Part shown: one piece after another, positions 28,065 to 37,386 of the stretch
Layout of the letters: the number at the start of each line of letters is the position of its first letter
Position numbering within the stretch: position 1 is the stretch's first letter
Source: Microcoleus sp. FACHB-DQ6
GTDB taxonomy: Bacteria > Cyanobacteriota > Cyanobacteriia > Cyanobacteriales > Microcoleaceae
Assembly: GCA_014695175.1 (NCBI GenBank)
Contig: JACJNV010000121.1
Coordinates: forward strand, 27,648 to 91,647
Reading direction: 5' to 3'
Length of the DNA: 64,000 nt
The notes under the pieces: generated by a model
The model's input: only the letters and a program-made list of their open reading frames with translations
Databases searched by the model: none
What the model was told of the DNA's origin: nothing
Made by a program: the position numbers and the translations under genes

Positions 28065-28174
28065 ACGAACTAGCTCCTTTGGCTTAGGCTTCCCTGTCTT
28101 TACGCCTTTTTATGATAAAGCTCCCCCCACTTAGATGTACTTTTGCTACACAAATTAGTCTCAAAATGTCTACT

Positions 28175-28204
28175 TTGGACATATTGTCAAGCGAATGTTA
28201 TGAT
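28175..28204 (+). promoter_or_regulatory. Sigma-70-type promoter before nblA
   Basis: TTGGAC (28175-28180) and TATGAT (28199-28204) are separated by 18 bases, a good match to the principal sigma factor consensus. The expected start near 28211 would give a leader of about 80 bases to the nblA ATG. A GTA...TAC pair upstream (near 28137) has 7 rather than 8 intervening bases and so is not a consensus NtcA site. Confidence 0.5.
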
Positions 28205-28293
28205 AGTTTACAATGTAGGAGACACAACAAATCCTGCGAAACGTCATTCCGATCAATTTCGCATCAATCTCAGCAAACTGGAGGAGCGATTTT

Positions 28294-28464
28294 ATGGATA
28301 TGCCTACAACCAGCCTCAGCATGGAACAGCAGTTCAAACTGCAAGTGCTACGCGAAGAAGTCAAAAGGTTAAGCCAAGACCAAGCTCAGGAATATTTGCT
28401 CGAAGTTATGCGGCAAAACATGGTTAAAGAAAACCTGTTCAAGCATTGGATGAAGAATATGTGA
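28294..28464 (+). CDS. nblA: Phycobilisome degradation protein NblA
   Basis: A 56-residue gene: ATG at 28294, stop TGA at 28462-28464, preceded by GGAGGA at the ideal spacing. The protein begins MDMPTTSLSMEQQFKLQVL and continues with EEVKRLSQDQAQEYLLEVMRQ and NLFKHWMKNM, the single helical hairpin core of NblA. NblA binds phycobilisome subunits and brings them to the ClpC protease when nitrogen, sulfur or phosphate runs short. An internal ATG at 28321 is a possible start. Its location beside a bilin lyase and upstream of the pst phosphate genes is noteworthy. Confidence 0.9.
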   Translation: MDMPTTSLSMEQQFKLQVLREEVKRLSQDQAQEYLLEVMRQNMVKENLFKHWMKNM

Positions 28465-28542
28465 ACCCCTCAAGCATTTCTTCACAAAAATCAGCGGCTT
28501 GTATCTGCAAAAAGTGCGATCGAGCTATTAAACATAAAACCC

Positions 28543-28575
28543 AGAATCCCGCTTTCTTGGAGAAAGCGGGATTCT
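28543..28575. terminator. Strong hairpin between nblA and pstB
   Basis: agaatcccgctttc (28543-28556) and gaaagcgggattct (28562-28575) form a perfect 14-bp stem with a 5-base loop. It lies 79 bases after the nblA stop and about 120 bases before the end of the convergent pstB gene. It is positioned to end either transcript, though no T run immediately follows on the plus strand. Confidence 0.65.
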
Positions 28576-28696
28576 CTATTCAGAAAAGTTTTATGCAGTT
28601 TTTTTTGTAGCTACCAAACTCAGCAAATTAAATGTTTTTAGTCTCTTAAAGAGGGACGATAGTTTGTGTAGCGACAGGTTTCAACCTGTCGGGGAC

Positions 28697-29497
28697 TCAA
28701 CCAAAACGGCCGCTCACATAATCTAAAGTAGACTCTTCCTTCGGACTTTGGAAAATTACCTCAGTCTTGTCACACTCCACAAGATAGCCAAACCGCTTCC
28801 CATCGTCAGAAAGTTTAGCATTGAAAAAAGCAGTCAGGTCAGAAACCCGAGAAGCCTGCTGCATATTGTGAGTAACGATCACAATCGTATACTTCTCCTT
28901 GAGTTCCCGCATCAACTCCTCAATCTTAATCGTAGAAATCGGGTCAAGAGAAGCGCAAGGTTCATCCATTAACACTACATCAGGATTAATCGCGATCGCC
29001 CTAGCAATACACAAACGCTGCTGCTGGCCGCCCGAAAGAGAAAAACCGCTTTGCTTCAACTTATCCTTCACCTCATCCCACAAATAAGCTTGGCTGAGCG
29101 ATTTTTCCACCAGCTCATCCATATCCCCCTTATAATTGTTCACCCTCGCACCGTAAGCAATGTTGTCATAAATCGACTTCGGGAAAGGATTCGGCTTTTG
29201 AAACACCATCCCAATCTTGCGGCGCACCTCCACAGCATCAATATCAGGATCGTAAAGATTTTGACCCTGGTAATCAATTCTACCCTCTAAACGAAAACCG
29301 CTAACTAAATCGTTGAGGCGGTTAAAACATCGCAGGATTGTACTTTTACCGCAGCCCGACGGCCCAATCAAGGCAGTAATGCGATTTTTAGGAATCTCCA
29401 TTGAAACATTTTTAACCGCGTGAAAACCGCCGTAAAAAATATTGATATTTTCTGTCCGTAAAACTGTTTCCGCTTGCTTGTCTAAATCCATCATCAT
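28697..29497 (-). CDS. pstB: Phosphate ABC transporter ATP-binding protein
   Basis: ATPase subunit that energises high-affinity phosphate import on the cytoplasmic face. Walker A is GPSGCGKST, the ABC signature is [14 protein letters not shown], Walker B is [11 protein letters not shown] and the switch histidine is in [18 protein letters not shown] near the start and [14 protein letters not shown] ending are typical of PstB. Three successive ATGs at 29497, 29494 and 29491 are the likely start; the upstream extension of the open frame is not conserved. It is last in the pstSCAB order. Confidence 0.94.
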   Translation of the reverse strand: MMMDLDKQAETVLRTENINIFYGGFHAVKNVSMEIPKNRITALIGPSGCGKSTILRCFNRLNDLVSGFRLEGRIDYQGQNLYDPDIDAVEVRRKIGMVFQKPNPFPKSIYDNIAYGARVNNYKGDMDELVEKSLSQAYLWDEVKDKLKQSGFSLSGGQQQRLCIARAIAINPDVVLMDEPCASLDPISTIKIEELMRELKEKYTIVIVTHNMQQASRVSDLTAFFNAKLSDDGKRFGYLVECDKTEVIFQSPKEESTLDYVSGRFG

Positions 29498-29578
29498 ACA
29501 GGTAACAATCCAATCGAATTTTACAAATGACCAATTACAACCGACCAATTACAACTGACAAATGACCCATAACAACTG

Positions 29579-29609
29579 CTGTCAACTGTCAACTGTCAAC
29601 TGTCAACTG
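29579..29609. repeat. Heptamer array (gtcaact) between pstA and pstB
   Basis: About four copies of gtcaact lie directly after the pstA stop within the pst operon spacer; preceding sequence (29520-29578) carries looser aatgaccaattacaac-type repeats. The unit is the reverse complement of the gttgact-type array at 17440. Confidence 0.85.
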
Positions 29610-29610
29610 A

Positions 29611-30504
29611 TTAATACACTTTTTTGTGAGTAGCCCAGCGAGAAAGAATACTCGTCAATAAAACCATCAACACCAAAATCAAAGATGCAGCCCAAGCCAA
29701 TTCTTTCTGAGCCTTAAAAGGAACCGTTGCAAAGTTGTACACCAAAACCGAAAGACTCGGAGTTGGCTTATCAAATCCTGCCGGCCAAAAAGGCGAATTT
29801 AGCGCCGTGAAAATCAAAGGAGCAGTTTCTCCAGCAGCGCGAGCAATTGCCAACGTCACGCCCGTTAAAATAGCCGGAATTGCCGCAGGCAAAACCACCT
29901 GCAACACCGTCTGATAATTAGAAGCACCCACCCCAACCGACGCCCATCTAATATCTTGCGGGACGATTTGTAGAGCTTCGTCAGTAGTCCGCACAATCGT
30001 GGGCAACATCAGCACAGCCAGCGCCGCACCCCCTGCAATTGCCGAAAAACCTCCCATATTTACCACGAACAAACCGTAGGCAAATACCCCGGCAATAATC
30101 GAAGGAACGCCGCTGAGTACATTAGTAGCAAAGCGCACCCAGCGAGCAACTTGACCGCTGCTGAATTCCGACAAATAAACGGCTGCCAATACACCAAAAG
30201 GCACAGCAATTAAAGAAGCAATTCCTACCGTCATCAATGTACCGAGAATTGCATTAGCAATACCGCCTCCCGATAGTCCGGGCGGTGGTGGCAGCTTGGT
30301 AAACAAGTCTAAATTCAGGCGATTGAAACCTTGTACGGTGACGTAGTAAAGCACTGCAAACAAAGGCAGCAGAGTGAGTGCCAGACTAGCTCCAGCCAGT
30401 ACAGTCATCCCCAGACTAAACAGCGCTTGTGGGCTGTTTTTAACCTTCTTCAAACTTCCTGTTTTCGATACCAAAGGATTCTCATCGGAGACGCTATTTG
30501 ACAT
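29611..30504 (-). CDS. pstA: Phosphate ABC transporter permease PstA
   Basis: A 297-residue inner-membrane permease with about six hydrophobic segments (first at 30-55, GMTVLAGASLALTLLPLFAVLYYV). The binding-protein-dependent transport motif EALQIVPQDIRWASVGVGASNYQTVLQVVLPAAIPAILTG contacts PstB. GETAPLIFTA near residue 225 is a PstA hallmark. With PstC it forms the translocation channel. It follows pstC by 34 bases. Confidence 0.94.
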   Translation of the reverse strand: MSNSVSDENPLVSKTGSLKKVKNSPQALFSLGMTVLAGASLALTLLPLFAVLYYVTVQGFNRLNLDLFTKLPPPPGLSGGGIANAILGTLMTVGIASLIAVPFGVLAAVYLSEFSSGQVARWVRFATNVLSGVPSIIAGVFAYGLFVVNMGGFSAIAGGAALAVLMLPTIVRTTDEALQIVPQDIRWASVGVGASNYQTVLQVVLPAAIPAILTGVTLAIARAAGETAPLIFTALNSPFWPAGFDKPTPSLSVLVYNFATVPFKAQKELAWAASLILVLMVLLTSILSRWATHKKVY

Positions 30505-30538
30505 AAACTAAAACTATGTAGGAAATTGCGGCCAACTT

Positions 30539-31495
30539 CTAGTTGTACTTCGCTCTTACTCGAGAAACAATCCACTCTGCCAAAATATTAACAATCAGCG
30601 TCAGAATAAACAGAATTAGCCCCGTGTACATCAGAGCCGCCACTTGCAATCCCGAAGCTTCGGCAAATTGATTTGCCATCAAAGAAGCAATAGTATTTGC
30701 AGGAGCTAGCACAGAAGCACTTAACTGATTGGAATTGCCAATTAACAGAGTTGCGGCCATTGTTTCTCCCATTGCGCGACCGAGCCCGAGCATAATTCCG
30801 CCGACAATGCCGGAAAAAGCCGCCGGTACGAGTACCCTAAAAATGGTTGTCCAGCGAGTAGCTCCCAAACCGAGAGATGCTTGCCGCAAATCGGGCGGGA
30901 GACTTGCCAAAGAGTCGCGGGAGATAGCAGTAATAATGGGCAAAGTCATGATTCCCAAAATTACTCCGGCTGGCAACATTCCCGGGCCGACTGGCGGAGT
31001 GCTAAAAATCGGCAGCCATCCGAAGTTACCGTTGAGAAACTTTCCGACAGTGCTAATAATGGGAATCAATACAGCAATTCCCCACAAACCGTAGACTACG
31101 CTGGGAATGGCAGCTAAAAGTTCTACTAAAAAAACCAAAGCTGTACGCACTGGCAGCGGCAAAAAATCTTCACTTAAGAAGATGGCAGTCCCTACTCCTA
31201 ATGGTACAGCAATTAGGAGCGCGATCGCCGAACTGACGATCGTCCCGTAAATCATCGGCAGCGCACCGTACTCTTCTTTAACCGGATTCCAGCTACTGCC
31301 AAACAGAAAGCCCAAACCGTACTGTTGAATCGCAGGTAAAGCCCTGTAACCAACGGTGAGCGCGATTGCCAGCAAAATTACACCAACTCCTATGCCCAAA
31401 ATCCGCGTGAGCCAGATAAAGCCTCGATCTAAGGATTTTTCTGCCCCAGAGCGCGATCGGCTCTCTGATTGAGCGCTGTGATTATCTGAAATCAT
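30539..31495 (-). CDS. pstC: Phosphate ABC transporter permease PstC
   Basis: A 318-residue inner-membrane permease, partner of PstA. The first membrane helix (about 25-50: GIGVGVILLAIALTVGYRAL) is followed by the periplasmic segment WNPVKEEYGALPMIYGT, which is characteristic of PstC. The EAA-type loop is DLRQASLGLGATRWTTIFRVLVPAAFSGIVGG. GETMAATLLIGNSNQ closes the family pattern. The ATG at 31495 is preferred; the frame could run to 31510. Confidence 0.93.
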   Translation of the reverse strand: MISDNHSAQSESRSRSGAEKSLDRGFIWLTRILGIGVGVILLAIALTVGYRALPAIQQYGLGFLFGSSWNPVKEEYGALPMIYGTIVSSAIALLIAVPLGVGTAIFLSEDFLPLPVRTALVFLVELLAAIPSVVYGLWGIAVLIPIISTVGKFLNGNFGWLPIFSTPPVGPGMLPAGVILGIMTLPIITAISRDSLASLPPDLRQASLGLGATRWTTIFRVLVPAAFSGIVGGIMLGLGRAMGETMAATLLIGNSNQLSASVLAPANTIASLMANQFAEASGLQVAALMYTGLILFILTLIVNILAEWIVSRVRAKYN

Positions 31496-31584
31496 AGAAA
31501 AAAAAACCAAATATATAGTAGCGAAAAATAGCCTGTTTCAGAAAAAGCTAGAAGGAAGCAGAAAGAAAGACCATAAATAAAATC

Positions 31585-31725
31585 AAAGAGGGGCGGGTTT
31601 ATTAATCCCCTGACTTTTCAACAAATATTTCTGGTAAAACCCGCCTCTACAGAAATATCTCTCTTTTTTTCTTCCGTCTGCCGTCTTCCTTCTTCCTTCT
31701 TCCCTCTTCCTTCTTCCTTCAATTG
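31585..31725. repeat. Inverted ggcgggtt repeat and pyrimidine array in the pst operon
   Basis: aggggcgggtttatt (about 31589-31603) is answered by aaaacccgcctctac (about 31636-31650), an inverted-repeat element like that at 5615-5684. A ttccttcttccctcttcc tract follows at about 31685-31721, ending at the pstS stop codon. Confidence 0.65.
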
Positions 31726-32910
31726 CTATTGGGCAACCTCAATCTTGTAGTCTGCGCTGATGCCGTCAGCGGCCGCGGCTACTTTTTCTTTAACGCTTTG
31801 GGGCAGAGGAACGTAGCCCAATTCGGAACTAACTTTTTGACCTTCAGTTAAGCCGTATTCAACCATTGCCTCGATGGCTTTGGCTTTGTTGGGGTCAGTA
31901 ACTGTTTTGGGGACGAGCATCCAAGTGTAGGTGACAATTGGATAGGATTGAGCGCCTTCGGGGTCTTCGATAAATGCTCGCAGGTTTTCCGGCATGGGCA
32001 CAGTTGCTAAAGCTTGAGAAGCTGATTCGTCGGTAGGTGCGACAAAGCTGCCTGCTTTGTTTTCCAAAGATGCAAATTTGACATTGTTGTTTTTGGCATA
32101 GCCGTATTCTATGTAGCCGATGCTGCCGACGGTTTGCAGAATTTGGGCTGTGACGCCTTCGTTGCCTTTTGCGCCTACGCCTACGGGCCACTCTACTGTT
32201 TTGCCGTCGCCTACTGCACTTTTCCAGTCGGGGCTGATGGCACTCAGGTGTTTGGTGAAGACGGCGGTGGTACCGCTACCGTCGGAACGGTGGACGATGG
32301 TGATGGCTTGGTCTGGCAATTTAGCGGTCGGGTTGGCGGCTGCTATTCTGGGATCGTTCCAGTTGGTAATTTTACCGGCGAAGATATCTGCGTAAACATC
32401 CCGTGGCAGTTTCAGTGGTTCGGTTAAGTCTGGCAGGTTGTAGCCGATGACGATGCTGCCGGCTGTCATGGGCAGCAAGATCACGCCTTTGTCGGCTGGA
32501 ACTTTGGCGATTTCGTCGTCTTTCATGCCGGTGTCGCTGGCCCCAAAGTCTACTGTGCCTTTGGTAAATTGTTCGACTCCGGCGCCGCTGCCTACAGATT
32601 GATAGTTAATTTGTACTTTGGGGTTGGTTTTGTTGAAGTCTTGAAACCAACGCTGGTACAGAGGGGCGGGGAATGAGGCGCCGGCTGCGGTGATGGCTAC
32701 GTCTGAGGCTAGGGCGAGTTTGGTGTTTTCCGCTGTGCCTGTGGCTGCAACGGGGGAAGCGCCGGGTGATGCTGCGGTGTCGCCGGGGCTGGGGCTGCTG
32801 CTCGCGTTTGGGCTCTCACTGCGGCAAGCTGCTACACTGAGGGCGATCGCCATTACGGTAATTGCTGTAGTCAGACGCTTTGGATTAATCAAGTTGAGAC
32901 GAAAAAGCAT
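31726..32910 (-). CDS. pstS: Phosphate-binding lipoprotein PstS
   Basis: A 394-residue extracytoplasmic receptor of the high-affinity phosphate transporter. The N-terminus is a lipoprotein signal ending in the lipobox SVAAC, then a Ser/Pro/Ala-rich linker (to about residue 55) anchors the binding domain to the membrane. Phosphate-site segments are ITAAGASFPAPLYQRW, VNYQSVGSGAGV (here INYQSVGSGAGV), DFGASDTGM and VHRSDGSGTT. The ATG at 32910 was chosen over a longer frame because it directly precedes the signal peptide. A Pho-box-like sequence lies upstream. Confidence 0.95.
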   Translation of the reverse strand: MLFRLNLINPKRLTTAITVMAIALSVAACRSESPNASSSPSPGDTAASPGASPVAATGTAENTKLALASDVAITAAGASFPAPLYQRWFQDFNKTNPKVQINYQSVGSGAGVEQFTKGTVDFGASDTGMKDDEIAKVPADKGVILLPMTAGSIVIGYNLPDLTEPLKLPRDVYADIFAGKITNWNDPRIAAANPTAKLPDQAITIVHRSDGSGTTAVFTKHLSAISPDWKSAVGDGKTVEWPVGVGAKGNEGVTAQILQTVGSIGYIEYGYAKNNNVKFASLENKAGSFVAPTDESASQALATVPMPENLRAFIEDPEGAQSYPIVTYTWMLVPKTVTDPNKAKAIEAMVEYGLTEGQKVSSELGYVPLPQSVKEKVAAAADGISADYKIEVAQ

Positions 32911-32952
32911 AGGTATAAAAAATCTGCGATCGTTATATGGGTGTCCCGCATC

Positions 32953-32985
32953 AGCATAGCGCGCAAAAGTAAAGATTAGGTTAAG
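32953..32985 (-). promoter_or_regulatory. Pho-box-like half-sites and -10 box before pstS
   Basis: Reading the minus strand, CTTAACCT (32985-32978) is followed after three bases by CTTTACTT (32974-32967), two direct half-sites at 11-base periodicity as expected for cyanobacterial PhoB/SphR binding. TATGCT (32958-32953) lies 8 bases further and can serve as -10, so the operator would replace the -35 region. The pstS ATG is about 43 bases after this. The second half-site is imperfect. Confidence 0.65.
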
Positions 32986-33369
32986 AATCTTTACACTTAA
33001 TCGCCATTTAATATTAATTAATATTATTAATGTTATTGAGGAGCTTGACAATCGTGATTTTATAAGATAAGCGCAAGATAAAGTGGTACGGAAACCAGCA
33101 TTCGATCGCCCGATCGCGAAAAAGTCCCGATTAAATTATCACAAGATCCAGGCTTGAGAACCAGAAAACCATACAATGGTGGTTGTTTTGACAGTAGTGC
33201 TAGTATTAATAATTTAAAAGCTGCGGGCATTGAAGCTTGCATCTGACAAATACATTTTGACGAATGCTGTTTGATGATATAGCAACCGCCCTGACGGTTA
33301 GGACGTTCTTAATTGCACAAACATAAACGGTCGATTGCAACTTCGGTCTTCCTTCTTTCTTCTGCTATA

Positions 33370-33948
33370 ATGCCTGCTCCTATTGAACTAATCTGGGCTG
33401 TTATTGGTTTGCTCCTGACGATAGGAGGCACTTTTTTGCCTGCATCTGTCACAATTCCGATTGGGTTGTGGGACGATCGAGGACTTCAGGCCTACTCTTT
33501 AGGTGTTACCTATCAAATTGGAGCCGTCTTGCTAGTAGGCTGCATGGGGGGGAAAAATGCTGCGGCTCTCTCGCAAATTGCCTATTTGGCATTAGGATTA
33601 ACTGGGTGGCCAGTTTTTTCTCAAGGCGGCGGCATCGGCTATCTCAAAGAAGCGAGTTTTGGGTATTTGCTGGGTTTTGTGCCTGGTGCTTGGGTGTGCG
33701 GCTGGGTGGCTTTTAAGGTGGCTTCGCGGCTGGAATCTATGGCTTTTAGCTGTTTGTGCGGTTTGTTCACTGTTCACGCGATCGGCTTAATTTATCTAAT
33801 TTTTACTTACTGGCTGCCTCCGGCAAAAAAAACACCTTTATTCGATGAGATTCTTAAATATTCGGTTTATCCCCTGCCGGGACAATTGGCGGTAGTTTGT
33901 GCGATCGCAGTGCTGTCATTTACTTTGCGCCGTTTGATGTTTTATTAA
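33370..33948 (+). CDS. bioY: Biotin transporter BioY
   Basis: A 192-residue membrane protein of the ECF-type S-component family that captures biotin. About six hydrophobic helices are visible, with the conserved IPIGLWDDRGLQ-like loop, QIAYLALGLTGWPVFSQGGGIGYL with the BioY glycine-rich motif, and GYLLGFVPGAWVCGW. The ATG at 33370 precedes MPAPIELIWAVIGLLL; a TTG at 33313 in the same frame is less likely. No dedicated ATPase or EcfT gene is adjacent. It is followed by lspA in the same direction after 250 bases of repeats. Confidence 0.88.
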   Translation: MPAPIELIWAVIGLLLTIGGTFLPASVTIPIGLWDDRGLQAYSLGVTYQIGAVLLVGCMGGKNAAALSQIAYLALGLTGWPVFSQGGGIGYLKEASFGYLLGFVPGAWVCGWVAFKVASRLESMAFSCLCGLFTVHAIGLIYLIFTYWLPPAKKTPLFDEILKYSVYPLPGQLAVVCAIAVLSFTLRRLMFY

Positions 33949-34197
33949 TTGCGAAGGAAGAAGGAAGTTCGGCAACGGATTCTGTAACGGATGTCAGGAT
34001 GAAGGATGAAGGATGAAGGATGAAGGATGAGGTAACTGGTAATTGTGCAAAATAAGGTTATACTATACATTGCGAAACGGGAGAGTCATCTCGCTGCGGC
34101 TCGGATTGCTTTGCTGCACTGCATTCTGCTCGCGATGACAAGTGAGATTGGAGTAAATTCTCTCATGCCCGATGCCCCATTTTCTATTGCTTAATTC

Positions 34198-34719
34198 ATG
34201 CGTTTTAAAAGAAATCCCTTGTTCTGGATTGCTGCGGTTATCAGTTTAGTTTTAGACCACCTGACTAAGTTTTGGGTGGTACAAAATTTTGACTTGACAC
34301 TTCCTCCGCAGACGCAGCCGCTGTTACCTGGGGTGTTTCACTTCACTTATGTTGTTAATACTGGTGCCGCTTTTAGTATGTTCAGCAATGGCGGGGCGAT
34401 GTGGTTGCGCTGGCTGTCTTTGGGCGTTAGTGTGGGATTGATGGTGCTGGCTTGGTTCGGGCCGCGAATTAACCGCTGGGAACAAGCTGGCTACGGTTTG
34501 ATTTTGGGGGGAGCACTGGGGAATGGGATCGATCGATTTGTTTCGGGCCACGTTGTAGATTTTATCGATTTTCGGCTGATTCGGTTCCCCGTATTTAATC
34601 TAGCCGATGTGTTTATTAATGCTGGGATTATCTGTTTGCTGATTGCAACTTTTAACAGTGCACCGCCTACTCCGACTACTCCGAGAACTCAGGACGATCG
34701 CAATTCTATTTCAGAGTAA
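34198..34719 (+). CDS. lspA: Lipoprotein signal peptidase II
   Basis: A 173-residue membrane aspartyl protease that removes signal peptides from prolipoproteins such as PstS. Four hydrophobic helices are visible. Conserved motifs are DHLTKFWV near residue 20, VVNTGAAFS near 60, GGALGNGIDRF near 106 and VVDFIDF...FNLADVFINAGI with the catalytic Asp pair (one in GNGIDR, one in NLADVF). The length is typical. It is probably monocistronic. Confidence 0.94.
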   Translation: MRFKRNPLFWIAAVISLVLDHLTKFWVVQNFDLTLPPQTQPLLPGVFHFTYVVNTGAAFSMFSNGGAMWLRWLSLGVSVGLMVLAWFGPRINRWEQAGYGLILGGALGNGIDRFVSGHVVDFIDFRLIRFPVFNLADVFINAGIICLLIATFNSAPPTPTTPRTQDDRNSISE

Positions 34720-34794
34720 CTTTGAAGAAGCAAGAAGGAAGTTCGCCAACGGATTGGCATTATTGGGATGTCACGGATGTAACAGCTAACTAAC

Positions 34795-34861
34795 GGTAGG
34801 GTGCGTCAGGGGGGAGATTCTTAGTTTGTGGTCGCCACATTCAACCCTGAGGCACCCTACA
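34795..34861. repeat. Dispersed gtagggtgcgtcag element
   Basis: ggtagggtgcgtcag at the left end is answered by tgaggcaccctac at the right end, an imperfect inverted repeat of about 65 bases. It belongs to the family also seen at 17486 and 22193. Confidence 0.6.
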
Positions 34862-34903
34862 ATGACTTTGGTAATGGCTTAAAATGAGATAAGAACAGAC
34901 CTA

Positions 34904-36580
34904 TTGTTAAAACTAAATTTGCCCGTGACTCCTAATCCCTTTGCTCAAGAACGCTTACTATTTGCCCCAGCAACGCCCGATACTGATGCTATCCCGACTA
35001 TTTTTGCTTTTCCCAACGAGTACACCGTGGGTATTACCAGTCTCGGCTATCAGATAGTGTGGGCAACTTTGGCTGTGCGATCGGATATTGAAGTGGGCCG
35101 TTTATTTACTGATATCCGGGAACAACTTCCCCGAAATCCCGAATTACTGGGATTTTCGCTTTCTTGGGAACTAGACTATGTAAATATTCTTAATTTATTG
35201 GAATCTCTAGAAATTCCGATTTGGGCGTCAAAACGAACTGATAATCATCCGATAGTATTCGGCGGTGGCCCGGTTTTTACTGCTAATCCCGAACCTTTTG
35301 CCGATTTTTTTGATGTGATTTTGCTGGGAGATGGCGAACATCTCATTGACAATTTTATTGATGCTTGTAAAGAAGTTCGTAAAGCAGACAGATTAACTAA
35401 ATTGCGGCATTTAGCTCAAGTTCCGGGAGTTTACGTTCCCAGTTTGTACGAAGTAACTTATCTGGATGCGGCTGAGGGTATTAAATCGATTCAGCCTGTC
35501 GATTCGGGAATTCCCAGCATGGTTGAAAAACAGACTTATCGCGGCAATACTTTATCTGCTTCGACTGTGGTGACAGAAAAAGCAGCTTGGGAAAATATTT
35601 ACATGGTGGAAGTGGTTCGGAGTTGTCCGGAAATGTGCCGTTTTTGTTTGGCAAGTTATCTGACTTTGCCGTTTAGAACTGCGAGTTTGGAGGGTTCGCT
35701 AATTCCGGCGATCGATCGCGGTTTAGCTGTGACTAATCGTTTGGGTTTGTTGGGTGCTTCGGTCACTCAGCACCCGGAATTTGAAGCGTTGCTGGATCAT
35801 TTGAATCATCCAAAATACGACGGCGTGCGTCTGAGTCTTTCTTCGGTACGGACGAATACGGTGACAGTTAAATTGGCCGAAATATTGACCAACAGAGACA
35901 GCAAATCTGTGACAATTGCGGTGGAAAGCGGGAGCGAGCGCCTCCGCAAAATCGTCAACAAAAAACTCACAAATGACGAAATAATTCAAGCTGCTATCAA
36001 TGCTAAGGCGGGCGGCTTAAAGGGAATTAAACTTTACGGGATGGCGGGAATTCCCGGCGAACAAATGGAGGATTTAGAGGAGACGGTGGAGATGATGCGG
36101 GCGATTAGAAAAGCCGCTCCCGGTTTGCGGTTGACTCTGGGATGCAGCACTTTTGTCCCGAAATCTCACACTCCTTTTCAGTGGTTTGGAGTGAATAAAG
36201 ATGCGGAGAAGAGGCTGAAGTTTTTAGATAAAGAATTGCGTAAGCTGGGTTTAGAATTTAGACCTGAAAGCTATAACTGGTCTGTGATTCAGGGTTTGTT
36301 GTCAAAGGGCGATCGGCGGTTGTCTCGACTGTTGGAATTAGTGCGGCATTACGGCGATACTTTGGGCAGTTATCGGCGGGCATTTAAGGAGTTGCGGGGA
36401 CAGTTGCCTGAGATGGATTTTTATGTTTTTCAAGAGTGGGAATTGGATCAGGTTTTGCCTTGGAGTCATTTAAAAGGGCCGCTACCGGAAGCGACTTTGA
36501 AGAAGCATTTGGCTGAGGCGATGAGTCATACAACACGACAGCCAAATCAAGAATGTGAGAATTCACTAAGTCGCGTTTAG
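34904..36580 (+). CDS. Radical SAM protein with N-terminal cobalamin-binding-like domain
   Basis: A 558-residue protein. Residues about 30-190 resemble a B12-binding-like domain (LLGFSLSWELDYVNILNLLE, then VFGGGPVFTANPEPFADFFDVILLGDGE). The radical SAM core follows with CPEMCRFC (about 241-248) as the Fe4S4 site, an uncommon-looking but valid CxxxCxxC. The glycine-rich VAVES(G)SERLRK and LYGMAGIPGE segments are also typical. Related proteins (TIGR03960-like) have no settled reaction in cyanobacteria. The gene appears to start with TTG at 34904 right before LKLNLPVTPNPFAQERLL; a GTG eight codons later is possible. Confidence 0.85.
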   Translation: MLKLNLPVTPNPFAQERLLFAPATPDTDAIPTIFAFPNEYTVGITSLGYQIVWATLAVRSDIEVGRLFTDIREQLPRNPELLGFSLSWELDYVNILNLLESLEIPIWASKRTDNHPIVFGGGPVFTANPEPFADFFDVILLGDGEHLIDNFIDACKEVRKADRLTKLRHLAQVPGVYVPSLYEVTYLDAAEGIKSIQPVDSGIPSMVEKQTYRGNTLSASTVVTEKAAWENIYMVEVVRSCPEMCRFCLASYLTLPFRTASLEGSLIPAIDRGLAVTNRLGLLGASVTQHPEFEALLDHLNHPKYDGVRLSLSSVRTNTVTVKLAEILTNRDSKSVTIAVESGSERLRKIVNKKLTNDEIIQAAINAKAGGLKGIKLYGMAGIPGEQMEDLEETVEMMRAIRKAAPGLRLTLGCSTFVPKSHTPFQWFGVNKDAEKRLKFLDKELRKLGLEFRPESYNWSVIQGLLSKGDRRLSRLLELVRHYGDTLGSYRRAFKELRGQLPEMDFYVFQEWELDQVLPWSHLKGPLPEATLKKHLAEAMSHTTRQPNQECENSLSRV

Positions 36581-36735
36581 TAAATTAGATTATAATAGCC
36601 TCATGCGTGTTATTAGCCGTCATAGCCGAAATCACTCTGGCATAAGGCTCACGGTAACAGCAATAGATCTCAAATGGGTTCTATATTTCAAAGCTCAAAT
36701 TCATTGGATCTAAAAATTTTTGAGGGTCTACTCTT

Positions 36736-37386
36736 ATGAAATGGAAAAAATTCATCCTTACACTCCTAGTTATTTTGCCAGTTTCAGGTACTTTTCATAA
36801 GATATCTGCTTCCTATGGAAACACAATATTCATCGCCCAAGAGAATAGAGAACCAGATAAGTTGGAACTTTGCTATATTGCCCAATCGTTTAGGAAAATC
36901 GAGGACTTAGAATTTGTTACTATAATTGACTATAAGGCTCTCAGTAGAGATGCAGGACAGGGCTACGGAGCAAAATGGAAAAATAAAGACAATACTCTCG
37001 ATTTATATCTGTACGATCTTAATTATCAAAATATTGGAAATTTTTTGGATTCTCCTTTTGTACAAGAAGCACTTAATTCAGCTATAGAAGGAGTTAGATA
37101 CGCTCTTCAAAGGGGAATATACCAAAAAGCAGATATTGGAGTCACTTCCACTCGGGAATTCGGTGAATTCAAGTTTTTGTTTGTACCGATAAAAATTTTA
37201 GTTTCTGGAAGACAGGCAGAATCTGTAATTATCTTGACTGTACTTCAAGGGCGGTTTTTCAAAGTTCGTTTAACATCTTTTGAAGAAAATCCAAAACAAA
37301 AAATAGAACGTATTCTTACTAAATTGCCTCAACTCATCCCCACAAAATCCAAAGTAGCTAGTAACTGTCCTACTGACCCATCCTAA
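36736..37386 (+). CDS. Predicted secreted protein of unknown function
   Basis: A 216-residue protein with a signal peptide (about 1-30: KKFILTLLVILPVSGTFHKISA) and no recognised domain. The mature part has mixed alpha/beta character with a positively charged C-terminus, and one Cys at about 48 plus one near the end. A GAGG sequence near the start (36721-36724) could be the ribosome binding site. The gene is A/T-rich relative to neighbours and is immediately followed by the toxin remnant, suggesting an accessory patch. Confidence 0.6.
   Translation: MKWKKFILTLLVILPVSGTFHKISASYGNTIFIAQENREPDKLELCYIAQSFRKIEDLEFVTIIDYKALSRDAGQGYGAKWKNKDNTLDLYLYDLNYQNIGNFLDSPFVQEALNSAIEGVRYALQRGIYQKADIGVTSTREFGEFKFLFVPIKILVSGRQAESVIILTVLQGRFFKVRLTSFEENPKQKIERILTKLPQLIPTKSKVASNCPTDPS

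Noticed and set aside
28137..28149. gta...tac before nblA as an NtcA site
   Set aside because: Only 7 bases between GTA and TAC; the consensus requires 8.
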